Assembly (NCBI GenBank): GCA_005281725.1
Contig: SSBO01000035.1
Span: 7,309-18,669, forward strand
Length of the DNA stretch: 11,361 nt
Reading direction: 5' to 3'
From: Wuchereria bancrofti
Lineage: Eukaryota > Nematoda > Chromadorea > Rhabditida > Onchocercidae
In this document: positions 8,277-11,361 of the stretch, one piece after another
Layout: each line of letters starts with the position of its first letter
Position numbering within the stretch: the stretch's first letter is position 1
Program-made: the position numbers and the translations under genes
Notes under the pieces: generated by a model
The model's input: only the letters and a program-made list of their open reading frames with translations
Databases searched by the model: none
Told to the model about the DNA's origin: nothing

Positions 8277-9413
8277 CTAGTTAGATCTTGGAATTGGTAT
8301 ATCGACAACTTGTACTTCATTCGTTAAATATTCTATTACATTAGCACGCAATGATATAATCCCGTTTTCTTGAGTTTGTATACTTAATTGCGCACTGGTT
8401 GTTGGGCACAGTTTCGGTTTGTTAGTACCAAATGGGGATATCTTCATGATTTGGGTTTCAGATTCGGACAATCCCAATTGATAAGATAATTTTCTCGAAA
8501 TGAAGGATAATTGAGAGCCTATATCAAATAGTGCTAAGGCCTTCAATTTCCGTTGAGGTTGTTTCGGATTGAATACATTTATTCCTCTGCATAGAAGTAA
8601 TGTTTCACCTGGTTTTTCCATTTGAGTCGTGCATATTGAATTGGAAAGTAATGTTGGACTATCGTGCTTGGTCGGGTGTTTAGAGTTTCCTGGCGTCTTA
8701 TTCTCCCAACGCGCCATATTTTCTGAGCTGATTATATTTCTTTGCTCACATAAGGCACTGTTATGAGAACCTTTGCAATAGAAGCATTGTTTTTTAACTT
8801 TGCATGCTTCTCCTTTGTGATTGTCTCTAAAACATATTGGACATTTCTTCAATCTTTTAAGACGATACAGTCGGGTTTTTGCCGTAGGATAGTCATCACA
8901 ATCGCTATCCCAATGATCTCGATTGCAGAATATGCACGGTCTCTTTTTATTTTTTGTAGGTTGTGACACTTTTGGTTGTGACGTACTTCGTATCGTCGAT
9001 AATGCTGAGGTCTCCTCAGGATTATATCGTTGTTTTTGTCCAAACTTGGTAGTTGTTGGCTTACTTTCAGCCTGGGTGTGAAAGTTTAGAACTTTACTTA
9101 CTTGTTCATCCATATTAGCCACTTCTAATAAGAGCTCTCTTAGTTTAGAAGTTGACCAAGTTCTCTCTGCCTTCTTTTGTTCATATACTTTATTCAAGAT
9201 CCATCGTGGTAGTTTGCCTTCAATCATGTTTTCGATACTTGAATGCTCCATCTCTTCTCCAAGAGCTTCTAACTGGCGTAACACTCTCTCGATGTTTTCG
9301 ATCACTTGTTTCCAATCTCTCTCGCTTCCTTTGGTAGATTGGAGTTCCTTATAAAGAATGGTTGTGATCGTTGAAGATTTTCCATACTTTTCTTTGAGCA
9401 GTCGTCTTATCAT
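8277..9413 (-). pseudogene. gag-pol: BEL/Pao gag C-terminal part with three zinc knuckles plus aspartic protease
   Basis: This is a 378-codon open frame. The N-terminal part (1-110), MIRRLLKEKYGKSS onward, is the typical Pao gag helical region. Three Cys/His knuckles follow: C160-x2-C-x3-H-x4-C, C191-x2-C-x4-H-x4-C and C210-x2-C-x3-H-x4-C. They would bind the element RNA. An aspartic protease follows, with ALFDIGSQLSFIS at 294-306. The catalytic triad reads D-I-G where D-T-G or D-S-G is usual, which may weaken activity or be a family variant. The frame ends at TAG 8277-8279, where the protease continues in another frame, so one base is gained or lost there. The ATG at 9413 lies two bases after the gag stop. 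It is probably not a true start, since this part normally continues from gag in one polyprotein. Confidence 0.9.
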
Positions 9414-9415
9414 TC

Positions 9416-10048
9416 CTAGTTCTCTGGAGCAACATCATATCCTGATACTACTTGTAATCCGTTTCCTGTGAGACACGAATATAAGTAATTTAACTTTTGG
9501 ATGTCAGGGATTGTTTGTGAACGGACTGCTGCATCGAAACTACTCCAAAATTGTCGCCATTGTTTGGGATCTCCACTAAATGTCGGTAAGGATAATTGAG
9601 GAAGACTGACAGTGAGTTTTGAAGGGAAGTTTAAGCCTTCTTCACCCTTTCTTGATTCCTTTGAGAGCTGTTTTAATTTTTGGTTAGCTTCATTCTTATG
9701 CATTGTTAACGTTATTATTGCTTCCTTACCTTCATGTAATATTTGGTATATTCCTTCATCGCCCCTTGTGATCTCCATAAAATTCTCTTCTTCCTCCCTT
9801 TTTTTTGTTGCTTTGCTTTTCCGTATGTAATCGCGCCATTCATCACATATGGATTGGATCGTATTGATACATAATTGTATTTTTAGGAGTTTGTCTTCGA
9901 TTCGTTTCCTCGTCGTATAGAGATTCTCCTTTTGATCTATTGTGGCATTTGGATCAGGAGACTTAAACTCTAACTGATTTATTTCTTGAAGAAGATTGAC
10001 TAACCTTTCTTTTGCTGGCTGGATGCTCGCAATAATGTTGCTGGACAT
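9416..10048 (-). pseudogene. gag: BEL/Pao gag N-terminal part (DUF1759-type)
   Basis: The likely start is the ATG at 10048, one base after the primer site; it gives MSSNIIASIQPAKERL and a 210-codon frame ending at TAG 9416-9418. The frame is open further up to 10069 only because it reads through the primer-binding site. A charged helical region comes first. The gag signature LPTFSGDPKQWRQFW follows at 154-168, then FDAAVR and LNYLYSCLTGNGLQVVSGYD. This matches the DUF1759 gag family of BEL/Pao. The protein would form the particle shell. The frame stops after YDVAPEN, and the natural continuation (IRRLLKEKYG) follows in a different frame two bases later. A one-base loss is therefore likely, although a programmed frameshift cannot be excluded from one copy. 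Confidence 0.9.
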
Positions 10049-10049
10049 G

Positions 10050-10069
10050 ATTCCCGGCTCGTGGCACAA
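10050..10069 (-). other. tRNA primer-binding site of the BEL/Pao element
   Basis: On the plus strand this is ATTCCCGGCTCGTGGCACAA, which looks like the 3' end of a tRNA: T-loop end, T-stem CCGGC, acceptor strand TCGTGGC, discriminator A, then CAA in place of CCA. The element, on the minus strand, would pair here with a tRNA to prime DNA synthesis. It lies 9 bases inside the LTR edge and directly before the gag ATG, as expected for BEL/Pao. I cannot name the tRNA with certainty. The mismatch in the CCA-pairing bases may be decay. Confidence 0.75.
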
Positions 10070-10209
10070 AAAAAATTTTGTCGTGGAGTTTTGTTGAAGT
10101 AGTTAGTCAATAGTTGGAATAAGCAGTGGATTTCCTTACGTTGTTTGTAGAGGATTGAAGATTCGTGATAATTTGGAGTGTTAGTTGCGCCAAGTTGGTT
10201 GGGAATATG

Positions 10210-10231
10210 GTGTGTTTGTGTGTGTGTGTGT
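10210..10231. repeat. TG microsatellite inside the LTR
   Basis: This is a short run of TG dinucleotides interrupted once (GTGTTTGTG, then TG repeats). It lies in the presumed R/U5 part of the LTR and is prone to slippage. No function is evident. Confidence 0.8.
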
Positions 10232-10261
10232 TACGTTGTGGATAAAGGTATGAGTTAAATC

Positions 10262-10267
10262 TTTATT
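10262..10267 (-). promoter_or_regulatory. LTR poly(A) signal AATAAA
   Basis: AATAAA on the minus strand lies about 75 bases downstream of the nearer TATA-like box. That spacing fits a short R region in which transcripts start upstream of it and end just after it. Confidence 0.55.
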
Positions 10268-10340
10268 TGTCAATGGTAATGATAATAAGGAATGAGAATA
10301 GTCCAGCGTAGTAATATCAACAACTGTAACACGGAGTACA

Positions 10341-10349
10341 GTTTATATA
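10341..10349 (-). promoter_or_regulatory. TATA-like box, proximal copy
   Basis: The minus strand reads TATATAAAC. It is the copy nearer to gag and the better placed to start the element's transcript about 30 bases downstream, near 10310. No initiator could be confirmed. Confidence 0.5.
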
Positions 10350-10401
10350 ATGAAAAAAGTAGGAGTGGTTTAGTTGTAATTATTCTGTAACACGGAGTAC
10401 A

Positions 10402-10410
10402 GTTTATATA
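10402..10410 (-). promoter_or_regulatory. TATA-like box, distal copy
   Basis: This TATATAAAC is identical to the one at 10341-10349, 61 bases further upstream, in the second tandem copy. Confidence 0.45.
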
Positions 10411-10633
10411 ATGAAAAAAGTAGGAGTGGTTTAGCTGTAATTATTTTAATAGAGGTACATAAAGATCAAAGTTCTCAAGAATTGCATTATAATTGCTCAG
10501 ACCGGAAGCAATTTAGGAAGAATTACAATTATTTTAACAATTTGACCAAAGATTAAACTACGAAATACTATCGTTTAATAATTGAAACAGCTTCATATCC
10601 TTTGGTTTTTTCGAGAAATTGAAAGTCGCGACA

Positions 10634-10896
10634 GCTATTTTTAACCAATAAAAAAAATTAGCCAAGAAAGAAATTTGCTTTATTTTACTATAAATTTCAG
10701 AAGCATTTTATTTGAAGAGGAAAAGTTATCATTTCTGATTTATGATTCATTTATCATTAATTATCCGAAACTATAATCTTTCATTTCGTAATATCTTACC
10801 GTTTCTTTCAATTTAATTACAAAAGAAGTTATAACTTATAATTAACTATATAAAAATAAAACGTTTCATAGTGCCAATTATTAGATAAAAAAATTT
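10634..10896. other. Genomic flank upstream of the 5' LTR, inverted
   Basis: This is the sequence just outside the LTR start, identical to 6558-6820 read on the other strand. No gene or transposon feature is seen in it. The five bases next to the LTR on the element strand (ATAGC) would be the target duplication, but no 3' LTR exists here to test it. Confidence 0.7.
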
Positions 10897-11111
10897 TAGT
10901 TAATTATAAGTTATAACTTCTTTTGTAATTAAATTGAAAGAAACGGTAAGATATTACGAAATGAAAGATTATAGTTTCGGATAATTAATGATAAATGAAT
11001 CATAAATCAGAAATGATAACTTTTCCTCTTCAAATAAAATGCTTCTGAAATTTATAGTAAAATAAAGCAAATTTCTTTCTTGGCTAATTTTTTTTATTGG
11101 TTAAAAATAGC

Positions 11112-11361
11112 TGTCGCGACTTTCAATTTCTCGAAAAAACCAAAGGATATGAAGCTGTTTCAATTATTAAACGATAGTATTTCGTAGTTTAATCTTTGGT
11201 CAAATTGTTAAAATAATTGTAATTCTTCCTAAATTGCTTCCGGTCTGAGCAATTATAATGCAATTCTTGAGAACTTTGATCTTTATGTACCTCTATTAAA
11301 ATAATTACAGCTAAACCACTCCTACTTTTTTCATTATATAAACTGTACTCCGTGTTACAGA
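11112..11361 (+). mobile_element. Third partial BEL/Pao LTR copy at the window end (250 bp)
   Basis: It starts TGTCGCGAC at 11112 and is identical to 6821-7070. It stops at the window edge at the same LTR base as the copy before the N. It carries no independent information about another insertion, because its flank (10897-11111) is also identical. Confidence 0.88.

Larger units (their letters stand above)
10324..10445. repeat. 61-bp tandem duplication in the LTR promoter region
   Basis: Copies lie at 10324-10384 and 10385-10445 with a period of exactly 61 bp; a single difference is visible (T at 10374 against C at 10435). Each copy carries a minus-strand TATA-like box and the TGTTACAG sequence. 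Duplicated promoter segments are common in U3 regions of LTRs. The plus-strand partial LTR and the window end both stop exactly after one copy. Confidence 0.93.
7072..10633 (-). mobile_element. BEL/Pao LTR retrotransposon, 5' part (LTR, PBS, gag, PR, RT)
   Basis: Read on the minus strand, the order is LTR (10633-10079), 9-base spacer, tRNA primer site (10069-10050), gag start (10048), three zinc knuckles, an aspartic protease and reverse transcriptase. This is the Pao arrangement. No RNase H, integrase, envelope, polypurine tract or 3' LTR is present, because the sequence stops at the N. BEL/Pao elements normally encode one long gag-pol polyprotein. Here the frame is broken by two frameshifts (about 9416 and 8278) and three stops (8174-8176, 8108-8110 and 7937-7939), so this copy is defective unless those are sequencing errors. 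Because 6557-6820 also precedes an LTR start, this block may be the reverse complement of an element that truly follows the left flank. Confidence 0.92.
10079..10633 (-). mobile_element. 5' LTR of the BEL/Pao element (555 bp)
   Basis: On the minus strand it starts TGTCGCGAC at 10633 and ends CTCCACGACA at 10079, giving TGT...ACA ends. Both ends match the solo LTR at 1435-1952, whose boundaries are fixed by its target duplication. It holds a 61-bp tandem repeat with two TATA-like boxes, a poly(A) signal at 10262-10267 and a short TG microsatellite. The order promoter, poly(A) signal, primer site is what an LTR needs. The base-by-base R/U5 limits cannot be set from one LTR. Confidence 0.88.
10384..10897 (-). 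repeat. 514-bp inverted copy of 6557-7070
   Basis: It is the exact reverse complement of 6557-7070. It contains the U3 half of the LTR (10384-10633) and 264 bp of the same flank (10634-10897), so the flank outside the LTR is shared too. Two independent insertions would not share the flank. Confidence 0.93.
10384..11361. repeat. Large fold-back palindrome, 465-bp arms, 48-bp loop
   Basis: Positions 10384-10848 and 10897-11361 are exact reverse complements (position sums 21745), separated by the 48 bp at 10849-10896. The second arm is a direct copy of 6606-7070. Perfect large hairpins at a contig end are typical of chimeric fold-back products or of assembly graphs re-entering a repeat. A real recent inverted duplication would look the same. 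Confidence 0.92.

Noticed and set aside
8763..8966. Open frames opposite or shifted within the element (also 7464-7670, 8028-8240, 8849-9043, 9152-9337 and 9612-9830)
   Set aside because: They are shadows of the gag and pol frames, with no domains of their own.
10175..10192. TGGCGCAAC on the minus strand as the primer-binding site
   Set aside because: It starts with TGG, but it lies inside the LTR as now defined. The site at 10050-10069 resembles a tRNA 3' end over about 18 bases and directly follows the LTR.
10229..10331. Short 103-bp LTR with TGTTAC...GTAACA ends
   Set aside because: It is too short and too far from the primer site. The ends at 10079 and 10633 match the solo LTR, whose limits are fixed by a target duplication.
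7071..11361. Circular 4291-bp element, because 7070 and 11361 are followed or ended by the same repeat
   Set aside because: The direct repeat at offset 4291 would fit a circle, but the inverted copy between them and the retained left flank are better explained by a fold-back and misjoin. No circular-element genes are present.

Overview
The window looks like an AT-rich invertebrate nuclear genome fragment, most likely from a nematode, and a filarial-type worm fits best. The evidence is the very AT-rich background, candidate introns of about 70 bp with nematode-style splice signals, and a Pao-type BEL retrotransposon whose gag, protease and reverse transcriptase (RT) resemble nematode Pao elements. 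There are no bacterial-style genes. The single N and the repeat that ends exactly at the last base suggest that this is a complete draft-assembly contig.

Layout, left to right. Positions 1-1429 are AT-rich DNA with weak candidate exons (206-380 and 796-938), a small hairpin region and a 77-bp-period duplication. A solo BEL/Pao LTR follows at 1435-1952, with a perfect 5-bp target duplication (GTTCT) on each side. Positions 2617-5608 hold three nearly identical tandem copies of a 1.13-kb unit; the first copy lacks the last 396 bp. Positions 5609-6556 are AT-rich with nothing recognisable. Positions 7072-10633 hold the 5' half of a BEL/Pao element on the minus strand: LTR (10079-10633), tRNA primer site (10050-10069), gag, zinc knuckles, protease and RT. 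Its reading frame has two frameshifts and three in-frame stops. RNase H, integrase and the 3' LTR are absent.

The right half is probably misassembled. The 514 bp at 6557-7070 (264 bp of flank plus the first 250 bp of the LTR) recur inverted at 10384-10897. They recur again in direct orientation at 10897-11361, forming a palindrome with 465-bp arms and a 48-bp loop. The N at 7071 and the end of the window both fall at the edge of the same 61-bp tandem repeat in the LTR. The simplest reading is that the element lies on the plus strand after the 1-6820 flank, and that 7072-10896 is an inverted piece of the same locus, joined through an assembly gap and a fold-back chimera. A real inverted duplication is the alternative.

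I found no intact cellular gene and no convincing new functional system. The most informative items are the solo LTR with its target duplication, the 1.13-kb tandem array, and the inverted fold-back structure.
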